Source: Mesorhizobium sp. Pch-S (GTDB taxonomy: Bacteria; Pseudomonadota; Alphaproteobacteria; Rhizobiales; Rhizobiaceae). From it: a DNA stretch of 64,000 nucleotides. Location: contig NZ_CP029562.1 of the NCBI RefSeq assembly GCF_004136315.1, positions 1,550,001 through 1,614,000 on the forward strand. Direction: 5' to 3'. Below are positions 17,045 through 25,337 of the stretch, piece after piece. A program made the translations under genes and the position numbers. Positions within the stretch are counted from its first letter, which is position 1, and every line of letters starts with the position of its first letter. The notes below the pieces were generated by a model. It was not told where the DNA came from. It did no database searches and worked only from the letters and a program-made list of their open reading frames with translations.

Positions 17045-17962
17045 TCAGAGCCCCAGCCGTTCCACCACCGTCTTGCGATGCTGGCGCGAGACGGGCCAGT
17101 CGTCCTCGACGATGCGGAGCCGAACCTGCCAGTGGAAGCCGGCGCCGGCGTGCTTGTCGAGGCCTGAAACATGGTTGAGGTTGACGATCGCGGTGCGGTG
17201 GATCGATGGAAACCTCGCCTGCGGCAGCAGGTCACGCCAGGCGGCGAGCGGACGCCGGTCGACAATGACCGAACCGTCGTCGAGCCAGACCATGGTGTCG
17301 TTGCGCTGCGAGCGTATCCCGACGATCTGGTCGAAGGGGATGCCCCGGATCGTGCCGCCATGGCCGATATAGACGAGCGGAGCACTGTCCTGCCGGGCGA
17401 GACGGCGAACATCCGGCGCGCCGTAGCGCGCCTCGGCAATCATGCGCCCGCACACCGCCAGGATTGCCGCCTCGGCATCGCTCCATTCCCGCAATTCACG
17501 CACAGTGTCGAAGCCGATGCAGGCACGGAGCCTGCCGCCGTGAAACACCGGGACGCTGAGCACGCTCCTGTCCAGCTGACGCAGCATCTCGCGGCGCAGC
17601 GCCGATGCCGCAGGCGGCAAGGTCGAGACGTCATCGATCATCACCGCCTTGCCGGCGAGCAGGGAGCGCTGCAGCCAGCCGATCATCGACACCGGCGCAT
17701 CCTGGAGGTCCTCGACATGCGAACGGATGCCGCGCGCGCACCATTCGTGCGTGTTGCGGAAGCGTGCGAGATCGGTGTCGTATTCGAACATCCAGGCACG
17801 GTCGGCGTGCAACCTGCCGCCGAGATCGGCAAGCACCCGCGAGATCGCCGCGTCGCCCGGAAGCGCGATGAGGCTGACCGCCGCAAGGCTGACGCAGTCG
17901 AGCGCAATGTCGCCCGAGATGTCCCTGATCGAGCGGCTTCGATAGCGCTTATGCCCGGACAC
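17045..17962 (-). CDS. GAF-LytTR transcriptional regulator
   Basis: A 305-residue regulator. The N-terminal part, about residues 30-180, is a GAF-like sensor (LHADRAWMFEYDTDLARFRN, then SVLSVPVFHGGRLRACIGFD). The C-terminal part, about 200-305, is a LytTR DNA-binding domain (VYIGHGGTIRGIPFDQIVGI, then DGSVIVDRRPLAAWRDLL and FPSIHRTAIVNLNHV). A GTG at 17962 is preferred because GGAGGGG lies four bases upstream; a longer frame up to 18007 has no ribosome site. There is no receiver domain, so it acts as a one-component sensor. It sits between and against two autotransporters, its likeliest targets. The ligand is unknown. Confidence 0.85.
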   Translation of the reverse strand: MSGHKRYRSRSIRDISGDIALDCVSLAAVSLIALPGDAAISRVLADLGGRLHADRAWMFEYDTDLARFRNTHEWCARGIRSHVEDLQDAPVSMIGWLQRSLLAGKAVMIDDVSTLPPAASALRREMLRQLDRSVLSVPVFHGGRLRACIGFDTVRELREWSDAEAAILAVCGRMIAEARYGAPDVRRLARQDSAPLVYIGHGGTIRGIPFDQIVGIRSQRNDTMVWLDDGSVIVDRRPLAAWRDLLPQARFPSIHRTAIVNLNHVSGLDKHAGAGFHWQVRLRIVEDDWPVSRQHRKTVVERLGL

Positions 17963-18387
17963 GACCCCTCCACCGACCAGGCCCTGCCTGTGACAAAACC
18001 GCATCACGGGTAGCGCATTGTTGGCACTTCTTTCCGTTCGTCCTTACCAGATGTCCGTTGGTCCGTGAAGCAATTGACGGATGCAAAACGCCGGTCGAAA
18101 CCTGCTCCGTTCGGCCTGGCCTCCTGCGGGGCGCAGGCGGACAGCCCGATGGGGGGCATGCGAAGGCATGGCGGCACTGGTCCGCCGCCATGCCCGTACC
18201 TCCGGGCGAAGAGGCGGCGCGCAGGCGACTTTTGGGGAACGAACGATGGTGCAGGGCGGGAAGTGTGGTGGCACCGGAACGCGGCGCGCCAAGGCACGCA
18301 GGCGTTTCGATTGCGGCGCCTCTCGCATCCAGCAGCCGGCGCGCGGTCATGATGTGTTCGAACAGCCCTGCCACGGTCCGCACCGAT

Positions 18388-18405
18388 ATACGGCATATGC
18401 CGTAT
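18388..18405. promoter_or_regulatory. Perfect 18-bp palindrome, probable operator
   Basis: ATACGGCATATGCCGTAT equals its own reverse complement. It lies 17 bases before the GTG of the second autotransporter, between that gene and the divergently transcribed LytTR regulator. The position and perfect two-fold symmetry suggest a homodimer operator. LytTR domains usually prefer direct repeats, so a different regulator is also possible. The remaining 400 bases between the two genes show no convincing gene. Confidence 0.6.
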
Positions 18406-18421
18406 TTACCCTTCAGCCCGA

Positions 18422-21382
18422 GTGCCTAAGCTGAATGCGCTCGCGCACGAATCTCCGTTTTCTTTCAACACAATGCACCGCGGATGCATCGCGGGCGTCT
18501 GGGGAAATTTCTTGGCGCGGTTTTCGAAAATCCCATCAGCGTTTGTGAAGGCGCTTGTCTTCATTGCGATGCTTGTCTGGTTCCTGGCACCGGGAACGCA
18601 TGCGGTTGCCGCGACACCGCAGACGATCACCTTTACGGATCCGGGTAATGTGAACTTCGGCACCACGACCCCACTGAACGCCACGGCGACTTCCGGCCTG
18701 CCCGTCACGTTCCAGTCCAGCACACCCAACACCTGCGAGATCAGAAACGGCAACCAGGTCTTCGCCAAGGCTCCGGGTACCTGCAGCATCGAAGCGAATC
18801 AGCCTGGCGATGCGGCCTTTTTACCCGCACCAGCGGTGACCCTTGCTTTCCAGATCAAAATACCGGGCGGCGCCGTCTCGATCACAACGCCGTCGCTGCC
18901 GCCGGCAACGGGCGGGACTTTCTACAGCCAGCGCATCAACGCCAGCGACGGCGCACCGCCTTATGTCTTTTCGATAACCGCCAACAGCCTGCCGACCGGA
19001 TTGTCTCTGAATCCTGCGACGGGCACGATCTCCGGCGTGCCGCGGGTCAGCGGCACCTTCGGCTTCACGATACAGGCCACCGACCAGGCGACGCAGACCG
19101 ATTCCAGGCAATTCAGCCTTACCGTCGACGCGCCAACCATCACCGTCGTGCCTGCAACCCTGCCCAACGGTCGGGTCGGTACCGCATATTCCACCACCGT
19201 TTCCGCTTCCGGCGGAACGTCACCCTACAGCTATGCTGTCACATCAGGCATGTTGCCAGCTGGGCTGATCCTTTCACCATCCGGAGTGCTGAGCGGTACA
19301 CCAACGGCAAGCGGGTCGGGAAACTTCACCATCACCGCGACCGACCACCTAAGCTTCAGCCGTTCGCAACCCTATTCGATGGTCATTGGCCAAGCGGCTC
19401 CAGTCGCAGCAGACAAGGCCGTGTCGATATCCTACGCGACGACCACAGCGATCGACTTCACGACCTCGCTCAGCGGCGCCGTCACTTCAATATCGATGGC
19501 GCAACCACCGACCCGTGGCACCTTCATTCTTTCAGCCATGGTCGTGACCTATACGCCTTCCGCAGCCTTTTTCGACGGCACGGACAGCTTCACCTATGCA
19601 GCGATAGGCCCAGGCGGCATGTCGGCGCCGGCCACGGTGACGATCACCATGCAGCCGCGGTCGCCCCTGGTCTTCACGCCGGGCGCCGGCGCCCTGCCGC
19701 AGGCAACAGCAGGCGCGGCCTATAAGAGCGTGATCACCGCTACGAATGGAACCGGCCCCTACAGCTATGCGATCACGGGAACGCTGCCTGCCGGGCTGAG
19801 TTTCGATGAAGCCAGCGGCACGATCAGCGGAACGCCGACCGACATCGGCACCAGCAACATCACCGTGACGGCCAGGGACAGTATCGGCTTTGCCGGTGCG
19901 GCAAGCTATGGGCTTACCGTGGCGGCGCCGGCGATCAGCGCACCGTCCATCAATGCCTCGGTCGTCGCCGGCAGCAACACCACGGTGGACCTGACGGCAG
20001 GCGCCACCGGCGGTCCATTCACCGACGCAAGGCTGATAGCGCTGACACCGGCTTCGGCCGGAACCGCCACCATCATCCTCGGCGACACCGCCGATGCCGA
20101 CGGCGCAATGATGGCTTCGCTGGTGGCGGCCGGCCACTACAAGCTGAAATTCACGCCCTCGCCGACCTTCTCCGGCACGGCGGTCGCGACCTACACGCTG
20201 TCCAACCGCTATGCCACCTCGGCGCCAGCGACCATCTCCTTCAGCGTCGCCGCCCTGCCCGATCCGACCAGGGACAGCGATATCGCCGGCGTCGCCAATG
20301 CCGAGGCGGAAGCGGCAAAGCGTTTCGCAGCGATGGCGCTCGACAATCTCAACAGCCATCTCGAACAGCTGCATGGCGGCGGCTGCCTCGCCAACCGCTG
20401 GGGTGTCGGCCTGAACGACAGCCGATCGGGCAAAGAGCCAGGACAGGATGCGCAGGCAGCGGGAACGGCGGACCAGGTCGGAGCCTTGGGCCTCGACAAG
20501 GACACGGCCCGCAAGGCGCCGGACAACTGCTCGCCCTTCGCCGACGGCGCGCTGGCCTTCTGGACCGGCGGCTCGGTCAATTTCGGATCGACGGATTTCA
20601 CTGACAGCGGCAGGAATTTCGACTTCACCACCTTCGGCCTGAGCGCCGGCATGGATTATCGTTTCAGCGAGCGCTTCGCCGCCGGGCTCGGCATCAGCTT
20701 AGGCTCCGACCGCAGCTTCATCGGCGACGATGGCACACGCACGAACGGCCTTGCCTACAGTGCCGCGGTCTATGGCAGCTACCACCCCTCGGGCGGCGTC
20801 TTCCTCGACGGCGTCGCCGGTTATGGCTGGCTGCGTTTCGATTCGAAGCGGTTCGATGCGCTGACGGGCAATCTCTTCGACGGATCGCGCGATGGCCGGC
20901 AGATCTTCGCATCGCTGACCACCGGCTATGAGACGACGGTCAACGGCGTGTTCATCTCGCCCTATCTGCGTATGAGCGCCTCGCGCAGCAGCCTCGACGC
21001 CTTCAGCGAAAACAGCGCCGCGTGGTCGGCGATCCGCTACGGTGACCAGGACATCGACACCTTCACCGGCCTTGTCGGGCTGCGGCTCGGCTATGCGATC
21101 CCGACAGACTGGGGCGTGTTCACGCCGAAGCTGCGGCTGGAATACGGGCACGACTTCGCCAGCGCCAGCAGCCTCGCCTTGTCCTATGCGAACCTGACCG
21201 GCAGCCCGTCCTATCTTCTGACAAACGCCGGCAGCGCACGCGACCATGCGACGGTCACGCTCGGTGCCGACATGCAGTTCGGCCCAGACTGGAGGCTGGG
21301 GGCCGATTACGGTTTCACCGTCGACGGGCGCAATGGCATCGGTCCGCAGCAATTCCGGTTGCAGGCCGGGGCAAGGTTCTGA
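18422..21382 (+). CDS. Autotransporter 2 with putative Ig-like (He_PIG) passenger
   Basis: A 986-residue autotransporter. A hydrophobic signal lies around residues 40-64 (ALVFIAMLVWFLAPGTHAVA), which implies an extended signal peptide or a later start; an in-frame ATG is at 18473. The passenger holds at least three He_PIG-type Ig folds, recognisable by GLSLNPATGTISGVP, GLILSPSGVLSGTP and GLSFDEASGTISGTP, plus a segment like a cadherin/Big fold (FFDGTDSFTYAAIGPGG). A linker with NAEAEAAKRFAAMALDNLNS leads to a 270-residue beta-barrel ending in LQAGARF. The barrel is of a different subtype from the other three. It is probably a surface adhesin. The start is uncertain, as no ribosome site is clear. 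Confidence 0.85.
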   Translation: MPKLNALAHESPFSFNTMHRGCIAGVWGNFLARFSKIPSAFVKALVFIAMLVWFLAPGTHAVAATPQTITFTDPGNVNFGTTTPLNATATSGLPVTFQSSTPNTCEIRNGNQVFAKAPGTCSIEANQPGDAAFLPAPAVTLAFQIKIPGGAVSITTPSLPPATGGTFYSQRINASDGAPPYVFSITANSLPTGLSLNPATGTISGVPRVSGTFGFTIQATDQATQTDSRQFSLTVDAPTITVVPATLPNGRVGTAYSTTVSASGGTSPYSYAVTSGMLPAGLILSPSGVLSGTPTASGSGNFTITATDHLSFSRSQPYSMVIGQAAPVAADKAVSISYATTTAIDFTTSLSGAVTSISMAQPPTRGTFILSAMVVTYTPSAAFFDGTDSFTYAAIGPGGMSAPATVTITMQPRSPLVFTPGAGALPQATAGAAYKSVITATNGTGPYSYAITGTLPAGLSFDEASGTISGTPTDIGTSNITVTARDSIGFAGAASYGLTVAAPAISAPSINASVVAGSNTTVDLTAGATGGPFTDARLIALTPASAGTATIILGDTADADGAMMASLVAAGHYKLKFTPSPTFSGTAVATYTLSNRYATSAPATISFSVAALPDPTRDSDIAGVANAEAEAAKRFAAMALDNLNSHLEQLHGGGCLANRWGVGLNDSRSGKEPGQDAQAAGTADQVGALGLDKDTARKAPDNCSPFADGALAFWTGGSVNFGSTDFTDSGRNFDFTTFGLSAGMDYRFSERFAAGLGISLGSDRSFIGDDGTRTNGLAYSAAVYGSYHPSGGVFLDGVAGYGWLRFDSKRFDALTGNLFDGSRDGRQIFASLTTGYETTVNGVFISPYLRMSASRSSLDAFSENSAAWSAIRYGDQDIDTFTGLVGLRLGYAIPTDWGVFTPKLRLEYGHDFASASSLALSYANLTGSPSYLLTNAGSARDHATVTLGADMQFGPDWRLGADYGFTVDGRNGIGPQQFRLQAGARF

Positions 21383-21604
21383 CATGGCCAGGCTGGCCGT
21401 GGGCTCTCGCGCCCCGCATGCATCGAGGGCGAACCTCCAGCCGATCGCCGGCGCAAATCAGCAAATTTCAGAAAAATTTCAGAATCCTGAGCTTGCCGGA
21501 TCAAAGCATCCGTGAGTTCAGATGGGATGGCTGTCGATGAGGGGGCTTCGACGGTCTGATGGCTTGCGGGCGTGCTGCGCGAGCCACCGAAAAGGGGGTA
21601 AAGG

Positions 21605-22513
21605 GTGCAGACAGTGGGCGTTAAATTGGGGTTGTCTCACCGGTGGAGACTGGTGCTCTGGGCATCGACCGCTCTGGCGCTGGTCTCCACGCCGCCTGCC
21701 GGCGCCAGCCAGACCATGCAGTACTGGGATGGCGGCAACACCACGCCCAACGGCGTCGTCGACGGCGGTTCCGGCAACTGGGCAAATGGCAGCACGAACT
21801 GGACAAACGCCGACGGGACAATGAGCCAGCCCTGGCTGGGCTGGACCGGCGTGTTCCAGGGCGCCTTCGGCACGATCAGCGTCGTCGGCACACAGAGTTT
21901 CGACACGCTGCGGTTCCTGACCGACGCATACCATATCAACAGCGGCAACCTGGCCTTCAACCCGGCATCGGGCTCGGCCAGCACAATCTTTGTCGATGAC
22001 GGCGTCACAACCATGATCGACAGCACGCTCGTCGACGGCACTGCCACCGGTTTCGCCAAGACCGGCAACGGCACGCTGGTGCTGACGGCGGCGAACACCT
22101 ACACGGGCGACACCGCGCTGCTTGGCGGCACGCTGTCGGTGGCATCGGACGACAATCTCGGCATCGGCGGCGGGCTGATCTTCAATGGCGGCATCCTGCA
22201 GGTGACGGGAAAGACCTTCACCGGCACCACCCGCGCGATCACCTGGGGCGCGGCCGGTGGCGGCTTCGACATCGAGAGCGTCTTCAACACCTTCACGGTT
22301 TCGCAATCGCTGAACGGAAGCGGCGGCCTCACCAAGCTGGGCGAAGGCACGCTGGTGCTGTCGGGCATCAACGGCTACAGCGGCGGCACCGTCATCAGCC
22401 GGGGCCTCGTGTCGGTGACCGTCACGGGCGCATGGGCAGCGGGCCGGTCCAGATCGGCACCAACAGCGCGCTCGACTTCGAGACCGGAACAAGTGCCGGA
22501 TCGCTGCACCTGA
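21605..22513 (+). CDS. Autotransporter 3, 5' part (frame broken near 22425)
   Basis: 302 codons encoding the signal peptide (WRLVLWASTALALVSTPPAGAS) and the start of a PATR beta-helix passenger. Visible elements are MQYWDGGNTTPNGVVDGGSG, KTGNGTLVLTAANTYTGDTA and EGTLVLSGINGYSGGTVISR. After about residue 275 the frame turns into arginine/serine-rich shadow sequence, while the passenger continues in the -1 frame. The start is GTG with GGGGG six bases upstream; a GTG at 21614 is possible. As sequenced, this would be secreted without a barrel and be non-functional unless a -1 frameshift restores it. One missing base near 22425 explains everything. Confidence 0.75.
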   Translation: MQTVGVKLGLSHRWRLVLWASTALALVSTPPAGASQTMQYWDGGNTTPNGVVDGGSGNWANGSTNWTNADGTMSQPWLGWTGVFQGAFGTISVVGTQSFDTLRFLTDAYHINSGNLAFNPASGSASTIFVDDGVTTMIDSTLVDGTATGFAKTGNGTLVLTAANTYTGDTALLGGTLSVASDDNLGIGGGLIFNGGILQVTGKTFTGTTRAITWGAAGGGFDIESVFNTFTVSQSLNGSGGLTKLGEGTLVLSGINGYSGGTVISRGLVSVTVTGAWAAGRSRSAPTARSTSRPEQVPDRCT

Positions 22514-25029
22514 CCACGGCCGCCAGCCCCGGCATCGGTGTCAATGGCGGCAACATCCTGTTCAAGGATGGCAGCAGCGCCGACCATGCCCAGATCGTCA
22601 TCGGCAGCGGAGGCGGCGTCGGCTTCCACGGCAATTCGACAGCCGCGGCCGCGCAATTCGACAATTCAGGCACGGTGGATTTCTGGCACAGCAGCGATGC
22701 CGGCCAGGCCACGATCCTCAACCACAAGGATGCCAGCAGCAATTTCGTGGACGACAGCTCGGCCGGACATGCGCAGATCACCAATGCGGCAGGCGGCGCG
22801 GTCGACTTCTTCGACAACTCCACCGCGGGAAATGCCACCATCATCAACAATGGTGGCTATGTCGTATTCCGCAACACGACCAGCGCCGGCTCATCCAGCA
22901 TCATCAACAACAATGGCGGGCGCGTCCTTTTGAGGACCGATGCCGATGCTTCGGGTGCGACGATCACCAACAATGCCGGCGGCATCGTCGACCTGTCGCG
23001 GGTGACGAGCGGCATAGCGATCGGCGCGCTTTCGGGCGCCGGCAATGTGCTGATGGGTTCAAAGACGCTGACGCTCGGCGGGCTTGGCGGCAGTGAGCGC
23101 ATCGACGGCATCCTGCAGGATGCCGGCGTTGCCGGTGGCGTCGGCGCCTCGCTGGTCAAGACCGGCGCCGGCACGTTGATCCTGGCGGGCGCAAACAGCT
23201 ATACCGGCTCCACCACGATCAAGGGCGGCATCCTGCAGATCGGCAATGGCGGCACCTCGGGCTCGGTTGCCGGCACGATCGTCAACAACGGCACGCTGGC
23301 CTTCAACCGCAGCGACACGGCTTCCTTTGCCAATGTGATCTCCGGCAACGGCAATATCCGCCAGACCGGTTCCGGCATGCTCAAGCTGAGCGGCGACAGC
23401 TCGGGCTTCAGCGGTTCGACATTTGTCGAGAACGGCATTCTTTCCGTCGACGGCAAGCTCGGCGGCGCGGTCAATGTGCTGGCCGGCGGCCGCCTGCAAG
23501 GCAGCGGCACCATCGGCGTTGTCACGATTGCAGGCACCATCGCTCCCGGCAACTCGATCGGCACGCTGAACATCGCCGGAGATGTGGCTCTGGCTGCCGG
23601 CTCGACCTATGAGGTCGAGATCGCCGGCAACGGTAGCAGCGACCGCATCGCCGCCACCGGCAAGGCGACGCTCGGCGGCGGCAAGGTCGCGGTGACGGCA
23701 CTCGATGCGAAGACCAGCTATCAGGAAGGCCAGACCTACACGATCCTGACGGCCGGCGGCGGCATCATCGGTGGTTTCGACCCTGCCGTGCTGGCGCGCT
23801 CCGCCTTCCTCGATGCGACGCTCGTCCAGAAGGCCAATGCGGTCGACCTGAAGATCGCGCTGAAAGCAGACGCGCCGGGTGGCAAGCCGGTGTTCGGAAA
23901 GGTCGCCAACACCGACAACCAAAAGCAGACGGCGGGTGCGCTGGACACGCTGCAGCAGAGCGGTGCGCCGCTGGCGCTCTACAACACACTGCTGGTGCTG
24001 TCCGCCGATGAAGCCCGCGCCGCCTTCGACAGCCTGTCGGGTGAGGTCCATGCCTCGACGGTGACGGGCCTCATCGAAGACAGCCGCTTCGTGCGCGATG
24101 CCGTGAACGATCGCCTGCGCTCGGCCTTCGAGACCGTCGGCGGCCTGCCGCTGATGGGCTATGGCGACGATGCGAAAGAGATCACCACGGCTTCGATTGC
24201 TTCCGAGCGCTACGGCGCCTGGGGCTCGGTGTTCGGTTCGTGGGGGCACTTCGGCGGCGACGGCAATGCCGCCAGGCTGTCGCGTTCGACCGGCGGTTTC
24301 GTCACCGGTGTCGATGGCCTGATCACCGACGACGTCCGCCTCGGCTTGCTCGCCGGCTACAGCCATTCGTCCTTCAGGGTCGATGATCGCAGGTCATCGG
24401 CTTCGAGCGACAACTACCATCTCGGCGTCTATGGCGGCACGCAGTGGGGAGCCCTCTCCTTCCGCTCCGGCCTTGCCTACACATGGAGCGAGATCGATAC
24501 GAGCCGCCAGGTCGCCTTCCCCGGCTTCAGCGACGGCCTGACCGGCTCCTACCGCGCCGGCACCACGCAGGTCTTCGGCGAACTCGGGTACAGCCTCAAG
24601 GCCGGCAGCGTCGCCTTCGAGCCCTTCGCCAACCTCGCCTATGTCAACGTCCACACCAACGGCTTCACCGAGCAAGGCGGAGCATCGGCGCTGACCGTCC
24701 ACGGCGGCTCCAACGACAGCACCTTCACGACGCTCGGCATCCGTGCTTCGACCGACTTCGACATCGGCTCCACCAAGGCCACAGTTCGCGGCATGATCGG
24801 CTGGCGCCATGCCTATGGCGATGTGACACCAACCATCAGCCAGGCCTTCACCGGCTCAAGCGCCTTCACCATCGCTGGTGCGCCGATCGCCAGGGACGCC
24901 GCCGTCATCGAGGCCGGGCTCGACTTCGCCATCGCACCGCAGGCGACGCTCGGACTGTCCTATCACGGCCAGGTCGGATCGAAGGCCAGCGACCATGGCG
25001 TGCGAGCGGATCTCAGCGTCAAGTTCTGA
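22432..25029 (+). CDS. Autotransporter 3, 3' part: passenger rest and beta-barrel
   Basis: 865 codons continuing the broken gene. They begin with MGSGPVQIGTNSALDFETG, a mid-passenger sequence without any signal peptide, so this is not an independent gene. Hydrophilic repeats follow (FDNSTAGNATIINNGG, NTTSAGSSSIINNNGG), then PATR strands (KTGAGTLILAGANSYTGSTT), a linker, and a 280-residue barrel ending in ADLSVKF. The last 1,125 bases are almost identical to the end of autotransporter 4. Together with 21605-22513 this makes one gene of about 1,140 codons, either a pseudogene, a sequencing error or a phase-variable gene. Confidence 0.8.
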   Translation: MGSGPVQIGTNSALDFETGTSAGSLHLTTAASPGIGVNGGNILFKDGSSADHAQIVIGSGGGVGFHGNSTAAAAQFDNSGTVDFWHSSDAGQATILNHKDASSNFVDDSSAGHAQITNAAGGAVDFFDNSTAGNATIINNGGYVVFRNTTSAGSSSIINNNGGRVLLRTDADASGATITNNAGGIVDLSRVTSGIAIGALSGAGNVLMGSKTLTLGGLGGSERIDGILQDAGVAGGVGASLVKTGAGTLILAGANSYTGSTTIKGGILQIGNGGTSGSVAGTIVNNGTLAFNRSDTASFANVISGNGNIRQTGSGMLKLSGDSSGFSGSTFVENGILSVDGKLGGAVNVLAGGRLQGSGTIGVVTIAGTIAPGNSIGTLNIAGDVALAAGSTYEVEIAGNGSSDRIAATGKATLGGGKVAVTALDAKTSYQEGQTYTILTAGGGIIGGFDPAVLARSAFLDATLVQKANAVDLKIALKADAPGGKPVFGKVANTDNQKQTAGALDTLQQSGAPLALYNTLLVLSADEARAAFDSLSGEVHASTVTGLIEDSRFVRDAVNDRLRSAFETVGGLPLMGYGDDAKEITTASIASERYGAWGSVFGSWGHFGGDGNAARLSRSTGGFVTGVDGLITDDVRLGLLAGYSHSSFRVDDRRSSASSDNYHLGVYGGTQWGALSFRSGLAYTWSEIDTSRQVAFPGFSDGLTGSYRAGTTQVFGELGYSLKAGSVAFEPFANLAYVNVHTNGFTEQGGASALTVHGGSNDSTFTTLGIRASTDFDIGSTKATVRGMIGWRHAYGDVTPTISQAFTGSSAFTIAGAPIARDAAVIEAGLDFAIAPQATLGLSYHGQVGSKASDHGVRADLSVKF
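23905..25029. repeat. 1,125-bp repeat, copy 1 (linker and barrel of autotransporter 3)
   Basis: It begins at GCCAACACCGACAACCAAAA and aligns base for base, without insertions, with 28587-29711. I count roughly two dozen differences, many clustered in the last 350 bases. Upstream of 23905 the two genes diverge abruptly. This is the pattern of gene conversion or a recent partial duplication. Confidence 0.85.
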
Positions 25030-25337
25030 TAGTAGACGGGGCAGTATAAGTGAGCCAGATCAGAATCCACCTCGGTTCACCTGGGCTGATTTCTGTGCTT
25101 CTACGATGTTATTCTCGGCCTGAACTCACGATGGCAGATTGACCATTTTGAAGGAATATGGCTGAAATCGAGCTGGCGAGTGGGGACGAGCTGGGGACAG
25201 ATCCCTTGGGGGAACCGAGATATTCCGGGACGAAGTCCAGGGGATAATCTTTCAAATCAGTTTGAACCCTTTCGTCAAACGGTGCCGGAGCCCATTGCTG
25301 GCGGTTTCGGCCATCCGTCGTTTTGCGTGGGGTGGGG
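25030..25337. other. Intergenic region between autotransporters 3 and 4
   Basis: About 300 bases without a gene. No terminator hairpin is obvious after the autotransporter 3 stop (TGATAG, a double stop). There are G-rich stretches (GTGGGGACGAGCTGGGGACA) and the start region of the next gene is G-rich as well. A promoter for autotransporter 4 is expected here but I cannot point to its boxes. Confidence 0.4.

Noticed and set aside
18004..18429. Open frames on both strands between the LytTR gene and autotransporter 2
   Set aside because: All have shadow-like composition and no ribosome site; the region more likely contains leaders and an operator.
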